From NCBI GenBank assembly GCA_027487385.1, contig JAIYDS010000048.1, positions 1-54,538 of the forward strand: DNA of 54,538 nucleotides, given 5' to 3'. Of this stretch, positions 41,387-49,200 are shown piece by piece. The notes under the pieces are model-generated. The model was not told the DNA's origin and did not search any database. It was given only the letters and a program-made list of their open reading frames with translations. The position numbers and the translations under genes are program-made. The number at the start of each line of letters is the position of its first letter. The first letter of the stretch is position 1. Origin of the DNA: Acetobacteraceae bacterium (GTDB lineage Bacteria > Pseudomonadota > Alphaproteobacteria > Acetobacterales > Acetobacteraceae).

Positions 41387-41433
41387 GAGGATGATTCAGC
41401 GTCCCGGCGATGCCGCCCCGACGCATCATGCTC
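41387..41433 (-). repeat. Intergenic hairpin repeat, family B, copy 4 (head only)
   Basis: Reading the minus strand, GAGCATGAT (41433-41425) pairs with the ATCATCCTC end (41395-41387). Inside it GCGT (41424-41421) pairs with ACGC (41402-41399) and GGGCGGC (41418-41412) with the GCCGGG segment (41408-41403) around an ATC loop. The outer arms match copy 1; the inner stems differ in both arms at once. The palindromic tail of the other copies is missing. The element begins on the last base of the binding-protein gene's stop codon. Confidence 0.6.
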
Positions 41434-42407
41434 TACTCCGCCTGGATGTTGGCCTCACGCACCAGCCGCGTCCAGAAGGCCCGCTGCTCGCGCATATGGG
41501 CGTCCAGCACAGCGCCCGGCGTGAAGGCGGCGACCGAGCCCATGCTGGTCATCTGCGCCACCATGGCGGGCTCGCTCATCACCGCGCGGAAGCCATCCTC
41601 CAGGATTTGCCGCCGCGCCGGCGGGATGCGCGCAGGGGCGATGACGCCGTTGAAGCCCATCAGCGCCCAATCCGTTCCCGTCTCCCGCACCGTGGGAATA
41701 TCCGGCAGACCCGGATGCCGCTCGGGCGAGGAGATGGCCAGCACCCGCACGCGGCCGCCCTCATGCGCACCGCGGAACACGCCGTAATTGCCGACCATGA
41801 GCTGCACATCGCCCGCCAGCAGCCCCTGCAGCGCCGGGCCGGTGCCGCGATAGGGCACATGCGTCATGGAAACCCCCGCCGCGCGCCGCCAGGATTCGTA
41901 GAAGAGATGCGGCCCCGAGCCGATGCCGGCCGAGCCGAAATGCAGCGCATCCGGCCGCGCCTTCAGCAGCGCCACGAACTCCTGCATGCTCCGCGCCGGC
42001 ACCGCGGCCGAGACCACCAGCACCGAAGGCCCGGCGGTCAGCTGCGCCACGCCGACGAAATCGCGCTGCGTGTCGAAGGGCAGATTGGGATAGAGCGCAT
42101 GCGTGATGCCAAGATTGCCCGCATCGCCCATGAAGAGCGTGTGCCCGTCCGGCTCGACCCGCGCCATGAACTCCATGGCGATATTGCCATTGGCGCCGCC
42201 CCGATTTTCTACCACCACCGGCTGGCCCAGCCGCTCGGAAAGCCGCTGCATGATGGGCCGCCCCACCGTGTCCACGCCGCCGCCCGCCGGATAGCCGATG
42301 ACGAGGCGGATCGGCCGGTCCGGAAAGGCGCCCTGGGCGAGTGCAGGCGGGGCGAGCGCGGGGCTGGCGAGCGGGGCAAGCAGCAAGGCGCGACGTGTGG
42401 CGAGCAT
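41433..42407 (-). CDS. TTT-family (Bug) tricarboxylate-type solute-binding protein 1
   Basis: The protein has 324 residues, with a signal peptide (LLLAPLASPALAPPALAQG). Hallmarks of the Bug family follow: FPDRPIRLVIGYPAGGGVDT, VVVENRGGANGNIAMEF, HFGSAGIGSGPHLFYESW and MTHVPYRGTGPALQGLLAGD. It binds a small carboxylate or related compound in the periplasm. The TctA/TctB membrane parts are not nearby, as is common for this expanded family. GGAG lies eight bases before the ATG at 42407. The 169-base gap to the divergent gene at 42577 should carry both promoters, but no convincing boxes are seen. Confidence 0.86.
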   Translation of the reverse strand: MLATRRALLLAPLASPALAPPALAQGAFPDRPIRLVIGYPAGGGVDTVGRPIMQRLSERLGQPVVVENRGGANGNIAMEFMARVEPDGHTLFMGDAGNLGITHALYPNLPFDTQRDFVGVAQLTAGPSVLVVSAAVPARSMQEFVALLKARPDALHFGSAGIGSGPHLFYESWRRAAGVSMTHVPYRGTGPALQGLLAGDVQLMVGNYGVFRGAHEGGRVRVLAISSPERHPGLPDIPTVRETGTDWALMGFNGVIAPARIPPARRQILEDGFRAVMSEPAMVAQMTSMGSVAAFTPGAVLDAHMREQRAFWTRLVREANIQAE

Positions 42408-42576
42408 CAGGGTGTCTCCGCTGGGGTGCACAAGCCTCGCGCTTCGGGATGCGAGCGCAAAGCGGAAATTGCGCGGAAATCCAAGGCCCACCCCGCATCT
42501 GCCCAAGGCTTGGGCGGCGCCCCTTCTGGCCGGCCGCGATGCGGGGCATGCTGCGCGCAACCACGAGGAGAACGCC

Positions 42577-43272
42577 ATGTCCACCCCCCAGCCCGTCGCC
42601 GGCTTGCTGCTCTTTCCGGGCATGACGCAGCTCGACCTCACCGGCCCTTACGAGGTGATCGCGCGCCTGCCCGGCTGGCGCACCGAGATCGTCGGCAAGA
42701 CCATCCATCCGGTGAAGACGGATCGCGGCCTGGTCATCACCCCCTCCATCGCCTTTGCCGAGGCGCCGCAATTCGACCTGCTGATCGTCCCTGGCGGCCC
42801 CGGCACGGATGACGCCATCCTGGATGCCGAGACGGTAGAATTCGTCCGCCGCCAGGGTGCGGGCGCGAAGCACATTTTCGGCATCTGCACCGGCAGCCTG
42901 CTGCTGGGTGCGGCCGGGCTGCTCCGGGGCAAGCGCGCCGGCGGCCATTGGGCGGCGCGCGACCTGCTGGCGCAATTTGGCGCCGAGGTGAGCGACGCGC
43001 GCATGACGAAGGACGGCAAGATCTACACGGCGGGCGGCGTCACCTCGGGCATCGACATGGCGCTGCAGGTGGTGGCCGATCTGGCGGGCGAGGATGTGGC
43101 GATGGGCATCCAGCTGCAGATCGAATACGACCCGGCACCGCCCTTCAACGCCGGGACGCCCTTCGTGGCGCCAGCCGCGATCGTGGAGCGGGCGCGCAAT
43201 GCGGGGGCGGCGCGGCGGGCCATTCGCGCGGCGGCGGTCGAAACGGCGGCGGGGCGGCTGGCGTCAACGTAA
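42577..43272 (+). CDS. DJ-1/PfpI-family protein, isonitrile-hydratase-like
   Basis: The protein has 231 residues. The nucleophilic elbow Cys104 is in FGICTGSLLLGAAGLLRGKR, and Asp20 and Glu26 in LDLTGPYEVI match the supporting acidic residues. This arrangement and the GGHW segment after the elbow are typical of isonitrile (cyclohexyl isocyanide) hydratases, which convert isocyanides to N-formamides. Related proteins have other or unknown roles, so the assignment is moderate. GAGGAG lies about seven bases before the ATG at 42577. The gene stops before a family A hairpin repeat. Confidence 0.76.
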   Translation: MSTPQPVAGLLLFPGMTQLDLTGPYEVIARLPGWRTEIVGKTIHPVKTDRGLVITPSIAFAEAPQFDLLIVPGGPGTDDAILDAETVEFVRRQGAGAKHIFGICTGSLLLGAAGLLRGKRAGGHWAARDLLAQFGAEVSDARMTKDGKIYTAGGVTSGIDMALQVVADLAGEDVAMGIQLQIEYDPAPPFNAGTPFVAPAAIVERARNAGAARRAIRAAAVETAAGRLAST

Positions 43273-43280
43273 AAGAAAGA

Positions 43281-43322
43281 GGGCCTCCGGCGGCTGGGGC
43301 CGAAAGGCCCCAGACCCCGATC
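43281..43322 (+). repeat. Intergenic hairpin repeat, family A, copy 2
   Basis: This is the second copy of the element at 10668-10710. It starts GGGCCTCCGGCGG and has the stem CTGGGGCC (43294-43301), the same GAAA loop and GGCCCCAG (43306-43313), then ACCCCGATCC. The second stem pair is T-A here and C-G in copy 1, a compensatory change. Like copy 1 it lies between convergent genes, close after the plus-strand stop. Confidence 0.75.
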
Positions 43323-43325
43323 CAA

Positions 43326-44354
43326 CTATACGGCCAGCCGGTACACGCGCGCCGCTGTCTCGGAGAACAGCTCCGTTCGCTCACTCGCGCTCGCGCCCGC
43401 GGCCAGGCGCTTGAAGGCGTTCCACAGCACCGGGTAGCTGCACATGCCCTTGTCCACCGGGAAGTTGCTCTCGAACATGCAGCGCGCCGCGCCGAAGGCC
43501 TCGATGCAGGTCTCGATGGTGGGGCGCCAGGCCTCCGCGAGCGCCAGCGAGGTCGGCGGCAAGGGCTGCTGGTGAAACTGATCCCCGCCCACATCCATCG
43601 CAAGCCCGCCCAGCTTCATCATCACATTCGGGCAGGCGGCCAGCGCGCGGATGGAGGCGAGCCATTCGGCGAAGATCCCGTCACGGCGATAAGGGCCCAG
43701 CCCCAGCGGTCCGCCGCAATGATCCACGATGAGCGTCAGCTCCGGCACGGCCCGCGCCACCTCCAGCACCTGCGGCAATTGCGGGTGATAGGCCCAGACA
43801 TCCAGCGTGAGGCCCATGGCGGCCAGGCGGCGCGCACCCTCGCGGAATTCGGGCCGCGGCAAGGGCCCGGGCGCGGGTGATTCGAGGTTGCTGCGGATCT
43901 CGGGCGCGGCATCCCAGGCGGTGCGGTTGCGCACGCCACGGAAGCGCCCGCCGGCGATCGCCACGTGCTCCTCCAGCAGCGGCGTGACACGGTCCCCGAG
44001 GGTGAGGTCCACCAGGCCCACGATGCCGGCACAGGCCCGCGTCGCTGCGCCCGCGGCCGCTTCGGCCACGCGCGTCATGAAGCGCGTCTCGCCCAGCGGC
44101 CGGCGCTCGGGCGCCTCGGTCATGTCGTATTGCGCGCCGCACTGGATGAAGACCGTGGCGCGGATGTCATGCCCCGTGCCGGTATCGGCCAGCAATTCGG
44201 GGAGAAGGTAGCGCTGGTCCACTTGCTCCCAGATGTGGTGGTGCGGATCGATGATCGGCAGGCCAGGGTCGAGGATCGGCTCCGCATGCTGCGCGAGCCA
44301 GGCCTCGCGGATGGCGATGTGGCGGGAGGCCGTCATGGAGGGTGGCGGGATCAT
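43326..44354 (-). CDS. Amidohydrolase family 2 (TIM-barrel metal-dependent hydrolase)
   Basis: The protein has 342 residues from the ATG at 44354, which has GGAG eight bases upstream. The metal-binding HxH lies in IIDPHHHIWEQ (His38 and His40). Later ligands are in LTLIVDHCGGPLGL and CMFESNFPVDKGMCS. This is the lactonase/decarboxylase branch of amidohydrolases that includes L-fuconolactonase-like and 2-pyrone-4,6-dicarboxylate lactonase-like enzymes. It lies four bases downstream of a TTT binding-protein gene, so the two are one operon and the bound compound may be its substrate or precursor. Confidence 0.78.
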   Translation of the reverse strand: MIPPPSMTASRHIAIREAWLAQHAEPILDPGLPIIDPHHHIWEQVDQRYLLPELLADTGTGHDIRATVFIQCGAQYDMTEAPERRPLGETRFMTRVAEAAAGAATRACAGIVGLVDLTLGDRVTPLLEEHVAIAGGRFRGVRNRTAWDAAPEIRSNLESPAPGPLPRPEFREGARRLAAMGLTLDVWAYHPQLPQVLEVARAVPELTLIVDHCGGPLGLGPYRRDGIFAEWLASIRALAACPNVMMKLGGLAMDVGGDQFHQQPLPPTSLALAEAWRPTIETCIEAFGAARCMFESNFPVDKGMCSYPVLWNAFKRLAAGASASERTELFSETAARVYRLAV

Positions 44355-44358
44355 GGGG

Positions 44359-45345
44359 CTACTCCAGGCGGATATTGGCGTCGCGCACAAAGGCCTGCCA
44401 CTTGGCGCTCTCGCTGCGGAAGAAGGCGGCGAATTGCTCGGGCGTATTGGGCTCGGCCGTCAGGTCGCTGGCGCGCAGGGTCTGCTGAAAGGCCGGATCC
44501 ACCACGATCTGGTTGAGCAGGGCGGAAAGCCGCTCCACCACGGCGGACGGCGTGCCGGTGCGGAGAAAAATGCCGTTCCACTCGACGGTGGCGAAGCCCG
44601 GCAGCGTTTCCGACAGGGCGGGCAGGTCCGGCAGGGCGTTGATGCGCGGGCGGGCGCCGGTATGCGCGAGCGCCTTCACCTGCCCATCACGCACCTGCGC
44701 CACGGCCGAGTTCACATTGCCGAAGAAGAGCTCGATCTGCCCGGCGACCAGGTCGGTCAAGGCCGGCGCTCCGCCGCGATAGGGGATGTGGTTGGCGCGC
44801 ACGCCCGCATCGCGCAGGAACAGCTCCAGCACCAGATGCTGCTGGGAGCCGATGCCGGAGGAACCGGCGGCGAAATTGCCATTGGCGCGGCGCATGATCT
44901 CGATCAGCTCAGGAACGCTGCGCGCCGGCGAATTGCGCCGCACCAGCACCAGCTGCGGCACCGACATGGTCTGGAAGACCGGGAGGAACTCGCGCTCCGG
45001 CACATGGCGCTGCCCGCCGAACAGGGCGGGCGTGACCGAAATCGGCGTCGCCTGGTTCATGATGGTGTAGCCATCATTCGGCGCCTGGATCATCGCCTGC
45101 TCACCGATGGTGCCGGTGGCGCCGCCGCGATTCTCGACCACGAAGGGCTGGCCCGTGCGGGTGGCCAGCGCCTGGGCGTACAGCCGACCCACAAGATCGG
45201 CCGCGCCGCCCGCGGGCCATGGGACGATCATGCGGACCGGCCGGCTGGGCCAGGGGGGTTGCGCCAAGGCCGGCGTCGCCAAGGCCGCAAGGGGGGACAG
45301 CGGCGCGGCCAGCACCAGGCGGCGCCCGAACGGGGTGTGTGTCAT
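44359..45345 (-). CDS. TTT-family (Bug) tricarboxylate-type solute-binding protein 2
   Basis: The protein has 328 residues with a signal peptide ending ATPALAQP. It shows the Bug family signatures WPSRPVRMIVPWPAGGAADL, FVVENRGGATGTIGEQAM, FAAGSSGIGSQQHLVLELF and ANHIPYRGGAPALTDLVAGQ. It differs well from the binding protein at 41433, so the two probably bind different ligands. AGAGGAAA precedes the ATG at 45345. It is encoded four bases upstream of the amidohydrolase family 2 gene. No TctAB permease is in the window. Confidence 0.86.
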   Translation of the reverse strand: MTHTPFGRRLVLAAPLSPLAALATPALAQPPWPSRPVRMIVPWPAGGAADLVGRLYAQALATRTGQPFVVENRGGATGTIGEQAMIQAPNDGYTIMNQATPISVTPALFGGQRHVPEREFLPVFQTMSVPQLVLVRRNSPARSVPELIEIMRRANGNFAAGSSGIGSQQHLVLELFLRDAGVRANHIPYRGGAPALTDLVAGQIELFFGNVNSAVAQVRDGQVKALAHTGARPRINALPDLPALSETLPGFATVEWNGIFLRTGTPSAVVERLSALLNQIVVDPAFQQTLRASDLTAEPNTPEQFAAFFRSESAKWQAFVRDANIRLE

Positions 45346-45405
45346 CGCGCGTTTCCTCTCCGGTGAGGCATGTTGCGCGGTTCCGAGGGGTTGCGAAAGC
45401 CAGCG

Positions 45406-45927
45406 CTACCCATTCGCCTCCAGAAGGGCAAGAAGCCCGGCCAGGATCTGCTCCGGCGCGGGCGGGCAGCCGGGAATCACAAGGTCCACCGGCAAGGCAG
45501 CCTCCACGCCGCCGAGCACGGCGTAGCTGCCGCGGAACACCCCGCCATCCACCGCGCAGTCGCCCAGCGCCACCACCCAGCAGGGCTCGGGCGTCGCGGC
45601 GCGCGCGCGCTCCAGCGCCTCGGCCATGTTGCGCGTGACCGGGCCGGTGACGAGCAGGATATCGGCATGGCGCGGGCTCGCCACGAAGCGCAGGCCGAAG
45701 CGCTCCAGGTCATGCGCCACATTCTGCAGCGCATTCACCTCCAGCTCGCACCCATTGCAGCTGCCGGCATCCACCTGGCGGATGGCAAGCGATCGGCCGA
45801 GCCGGGATTGCGCCGCTTCGTCCAGCCTGGCGCGCAACTCGGCCAGGATCTCGGGCGGCGTGGCCTCCGGCGCGGCATCGGTGAGTGGGCGGGAGACGAG
45901 GTTGCGCAGCAGCTTGGGGATGAGCAT
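45406..45927 (-). CDS. Small FeS subunit of Hyf/Ech-related complex (HyfI/NuoB-like)
   Basis: The protein has 173 residues. The four cysteines that bind the cluster nearest the active site in NuoB and in hydrogenase small subunits are all present: Cys57 and Cys60 in GSCNGCELEV, Cys124 in LGDCAVDGG and Cys154 in IPGCPPAPEQI. The CxxC form is that of group 4 hydrogenases, not the CC of complex I. It is the last gene of the operon and starts on the last base of the VOC gene stop. The FeS site is intact although its partner large subunit lacks the Ni site. Confidence 0.85.
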   Translation of the reverse strand: MLIPKLLRNLVSRPLTDAAPEATPPEILAELRARLDEAAQSRLGRSLAIRQVDAGSCNGCELEVNALQNVAHDLERFGLRFVASPRHADILLVTGPVTRNMAEALERARAATPEPCWVVALGDCAVDGGVFRGSYAVLGGVEAALPVDLVIPGCPPAPEQILAGLLALLEANG

Positions 45928-46307
45928 CAGCCGGTCTCCGGCGTGGCTTCGGTGAAAACCAGGCGATTGCCGAAGGGATCAGCCACCTCCATGTCGCGCC
46001 AGCCCCAGGGCCGCTCCAGGATGCCGGGCCGCGCGTGGCGGTAATCCTTGGCGGTGAGTTCCGCATGCAGCGCATCCAGCCCCGTCATGCGCAGCATCAG
46101 CTTGGTGCCGGGCGTGCCATCGCCGAAATGCTCGCTGAGGAACAGCAGCAGCGCGCCGCGCGACACCTGCGCGAAGAGGGGCGCGGTCGTGTCGAAGCGA
46201 TGCTCCCAATCCCAGGACATCCCGAGGAAATCGACATAGAATTCGCGCGCCTTCGCCACGTCGAAGATGCGCAGCACGGGGATGGTGGCGTCGAAGCGCG
46301 GGTTCAC
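45927..46307 (-). CDS. VOC-superfamily (glyoxalase/bleomycin-resistance-like) protein
   Basis: The protein has 126 residues and two beta-alpha-beta-beta-beta units of the VOC fold: TIPVLRIFDVAKAREFYVDF and LGMSWDWEHRF, then TGLDALHAELTAKDYRHARP and WGWRDMEVADPFGNRLVFTE. PFGNRL and a late Glu are typical metal-site or fold positions. VOC proteins include glyoxalases, dioxygenases and drug-binding proteins. The gene lies between two subunit genes of the Hyf-like complex, overlapping the upstream one by four bases and the downstream one by one. That is unusual and suggests a fixed place in the operon. Its function there is unknown. Confidence 0.78.
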   Translation of the reverse strand: MNPRFDATIPVLRIFDVAKAREFYVDFLGMSWDWEHRFDTTAPLFAQVSRGALLLFLSEHFGDGTPGTKLMLRMTGLDALHAELTAKDYRHARPGILERPWGWRDMEVADPFGNRLVFTEATPETG

Positions 46308-47788
46308 AGATCCACCCCGCTATAGCTGCCATTGATGCTTTTGTTGATCAGCGGGAAGTCGGCCACGATGTTGCCGATCACCGCGGCCTCCAGCAGCGGC
46401 CAATGCAGCCAGGAGGGGTCGCGCAGCATGCAGGCCTCGATGCCGCCTGCGCCATCCAGCCGCATCCAGGCGAGGCATTCGCCGCGGAAGCCCTCCACCA
46501 GCGCGATGCCCTCGCCACCGCGCGGCGGGAGGGTCACGGTGAGTTCTCCTTCCGGCAGGGCGGGCAGCAGGGATTGCAGCATGGCAACGGATTGCAGCGC
46601 CTCGTCGTAGCGCTGGCGCCAGCGCGCATCCACATCGGCGCCGGACTGTGTGGCCAGCGCCTCTGGCGCCAACTCGCCGGTCAGGAGCCGGGCGTCGAAG
46701 CCGCGGCCCGCCGCACGGCCCACCACGCCGCCGGGCGCGAAACCCGCGACCAGTTCCGGCACCATGACGCCGGTGCCCAGCACGCGGTCCTGCAGGCTCG
46801 CATGGCTTTCGTAGAGCGCCAGCAGCTGAGGCAGTTCGGCCGCGATGGCGGTCAGCGACGCCAGAAGCGCCGCGATCCCTTCGCCATTGAGATCCTGCGC
46901 CACGCCGCCTGGCAGCACGCGGTCCATCATCAGGCGATGGCCAAACGCCGTGGCCTGGGCCCGCAGCAGCCCTTCGCGGAGCCACCCGCAGCGCGCATGG
47001 ATCACGGCGAAGGCCGCGTCGTTGGAAATGAAGCCGAGGTCGTTCAGGTGATTGTGCAGCCGCTCCAGCTCCAGCATCGCGCTTCGTAGGGCAAGCGCGC
47101 GCGGCGGCGCCTCCACCTCCAGCGCCGCTTCCGCCGCGCGGGCGAAGGCCAGCGAATGTGCCACCGTCGTATCGCCCGAGAGTCGCGCGGCGAAGCGGGC
47201 CGCGGCGCGCGGCGGCTTGCCCTGGATCAGCGAGAGCGTGCCCTTGTGCGTATAGCCCAGCCGCACCTCCAGCCGGACGATGATCTCGCCCTGGATGTGG
47301 AAGCGGAAATGCCCGGGCTCGATGATCCCCGCATGGATGGGGCCGACCGGGATGATGTGCACGCCATCGCCCGTGGCCGGCAGGAATTCCATCGGCTGGG
47401 GGTTGGGCGCCTGCGCGGCCGGGCGGCCAGAGAGCGGCCCCAGCAGGGGCCAGCGGCCGTGATCCAGGAAGGGCCGTGGATCGGTGCCGCCTTCCGCCTC
47501 GATGCCCCAGAGGTCGCGCAGCGCGCGCTCGAAGAGGGCGGCGCTGGGCCAGAGCGGGGAGAGGGCGGGGATGCGCCCCTCCTCTGCCGGGACGGAGGCC
47601 AGCAGCACCTCCATCCGTTCCTCGTCCAGGAAGGCGGCATGCGCATGGCCGGCTTCGCCCCAGAGCCCGAGCAGCGCGAAACCCGGCGCGGGCGCCAGCG
47701 CGGCCCAGCGCCGTGCGTCGAGCTGATGGCGCGGCCAGGGCCGGCAGCCCATGGAAAGGCCGGATTGGATCAGCGCGCGCAGCGTCAT
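46304..47788 (-). CDS. Large subunit of Hyf/Ech-related complex (HyfG/NuoCD-like) without Ni-binding cysteines
   Basis: The protein has 494 residues: an N-terminal NuoC-like part (about 1-140) and a NuoD/hydrogenase-large-subunit part (IVRLEVRLGYTHKGTLSLIQ). In NiFe hydrogenases the first Ni motif reads R-V-C-G-I-C-x-x-x-H-S; here it is RLSGDTTVAHS, with Ser204 and Thr207 in place of the two Cys. The C-terminal D-P-C-x-x-C motif is replaced by INGSYSGVDL (Ser488, Gly491). The protein therefore cannot hold the NiFe centre. This matches the Ehr (energy-converting-hydrogenase-related) complexes. The start at 47788 overlaps the upstream gene by ATGA. Calling it a hydrogenase would be wrong. Confidence 0.85.
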   Translation of the reverse strand: MTLRALIQSGLSMGCRPWPRHQLDARRWAALAPAPGFALLGLWGEAGHAHAAFLDEERMEVLLASVPAEEGRIPALSPLWPSAALFERALRDLWGIEAEGGTDPRPFLDHGRWPLLGPLSGRPAAQAPNPQPMEFLPATGDGVHIIPVGPIHAGIIEPGHFRFHIQGEIIVRLEVRLGYTHKGTLSLIQGKPPRAAARFAARLSGDTTVAHSLAFARAAEAALEVEAPPRALALRSAMLELERLHNHLNDLGFISNDAAFAVIHARCGWLREGLLRAQATAFGHRLMMDRVLPGGVAQDLNGEGIAALLASLTAIAAELPQLLALYESHASLQDRVLGTGVMVPELVAGFAPGGVVGRAAGRGFDARLLTGELAPEALATQSGADVDARWRQRYDEALQSVAMLQSLLPALPEGELTVTLPPRGGEGIALVEGFRGECLAWMRLDGAGGIEACMLRDPSWLHWPLLEAAVIGNIVADFPLINKSINGSYSGVDL

Positions 47789-49200
47789 GCCAGCAGCCTC
47801 GACGCTTCCAGCAGCATCCGCGACAGCGGCGCGGGCAGGGCGATCGCCAGGATCGCCGCCAGCAGCAGATGCACCCAGAGCGGCAGCAGCGTGGCAAGGC
47901 CCGCCGCCATCGGCGCCGGTTGCGGCGTGGGCAGGCCGAAGCAGAGCCGCTGCATGGCGTGCAGCAGCGCCGTGCCGGCCACCAGCAGCCCCAGGATGAA
48001 GAGCGGCAGCAGCCACGGCGCCTCACGTCCGATGGCCGAGGCGAGCAGCAATTCCGAGGCAAAGAGGCTGAAGGGCGGCAGCCCCGCCAACGCCGCCATG
48101 GCCAGCGCCAGGCCCCAGCCCAGCGCGGGATGCGAGGTGGCGAGCCCGCCGATTGCCGCCATGTGCTGCGCCCCCTTGATCCGCACCGCGCGGCCGATGG
48201 CGAAGAAGGCCGCCGACTTCACCAGCGAATGGCCCCAGAGATGCAGCAGCCCGGCCATGGTGCCGACCGCGCCGCCCACCCCGAAGGCAATGGCCGCGAT
48301 GCCCATATGCTCGATGCTGCTCCAGCCGAAGAGGCGCTTCGCGTCCCGCCGCCGCCAGAGGGACAGCCCCGCCAGCAGCAGCGTGGCCATCCCCATCACG
48401 ATGAGGAAAATCCCCGGCGGGATGGTCTCAGGATGGGCGGCGACGATGCTCTTGCCGCGCAGGATGGCCAGCATCGCCGCATTCAGCAGCAGGCCGGAGA
48501 GCACGGCGGCAATGGGCGTCGGCCCCTCGGCATGGGCGTCGGGCAGCCAGGAATGCATCGGCACGAGGCCGGCCTTGGTGCCGAAGCCCACCAGCAGGAA
48601 CACGAAGGCGAGGTTCAGAAGGCTGGGATCGGCCCGCGCCGCCAGCGCCCGCAGCGCGGTGTAGGAAAGCTGCCCCTCGGCATGGCCGGCCAGCGGCTGC
48701 GCGGCCAGTGCCAGGACGATCAGCCCGAACAGCGCCAGCGCGATGCCCACGCCGCAGAGGATGAAGAATTTCCACGCCGCCTCGATCGCCGCCGGCGTGC
48801 GATGCAGCGCCACCATCAGCACGCAGGCGAGCGTCCCCGCCTCGATCGCCACCCACATGATGCCCAGATTGTCGGCCAGCAGCGCCAGGTAATGCGCCGC
48901 CATGAAGCCCTGGAAGGCCGCGTGATAGGCGCGGCGCTGCGGGGTGTCGAAGCCCTCGCCCTCGATGTCCTGCGCGGAAAAGATGGCCGTGCTGAAGCCG
49001 ACGATGGCGGCGATGAGAACCAGCGGCGTGTTCAGCGCATCGGCGCGCAGCCAGCCTGTGCCGGCGGGTTCGCCCAGCAGCAGCAAGGCAAAAATCAGCG
49101 CGACGCCCGAGGCCAGGATGTTGATCCGCGGCGCCTGCGCCGGCAGCGCCGCGCAAAGCGCCGCGCCCAGGACCGGCGTGAGGATGAGCCAGAGCGTCAT
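47785..49200 (-). CDS. Antiporter-like membrane subunit (HyfF/NuoN-type)
   Basis: This 471-residue protein of about fourteen membrane helices belongs to the Mrp/Nuo antiporter-like family: IMWVAIEAGTLACVLMVALH with the helix-5 Glu, VGFGTKAGLVPMHSWLPDAH with the helix-7 Lys, and HLWGHSLVKSAAFFAIGRAV with later Lys and His. These are the charged residues of the proton channel in complex I-like enzymes, so it should move H+ or Na+. It overlaps hyfE- and hyfG-like genes by four bases on either side. Confidence 0.86.
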   Translation of the reverse strand: MTLWLILTPVLGAALCAALPAQAPRINILASGVALIFALLLLGEPAGTGWLRADALNTPLVLIAAIVGFSTAIFSAQDIEGEGFDTPQRRAYHAAFQGFMAAHYLALLADNLGIMWVAIEAGTLACVLMVALHRTPAAIEAAWKFFILCGVGIALALFGLIVLALAAQPLAGHAEGQLSYTALRALAARADPSLLNLAFVFLLVGFGTKAGLVPMHSWLPDAHAEGPTPIAAVLSGLLLNAAMLAILRGKSIVAAHPETIPPGIFLIVMGMATLLLAGLSLWRRRDAKRLFGWSSIEHMGIAAIAFGVGGAVGTMAGLLHLWGHSLVKSAAFFAIGRAVRIKGAQHMAAIGGLATSHPALGWGLALAMAALAGLPPFSLFASELLLASAIGREAPWLLPLFILGLLVAGTALLHAMQRLCFGLPTPQPAPMAAGLATLLPLWVHLLLAAILAIALPAPLSRMLLEASRLLA

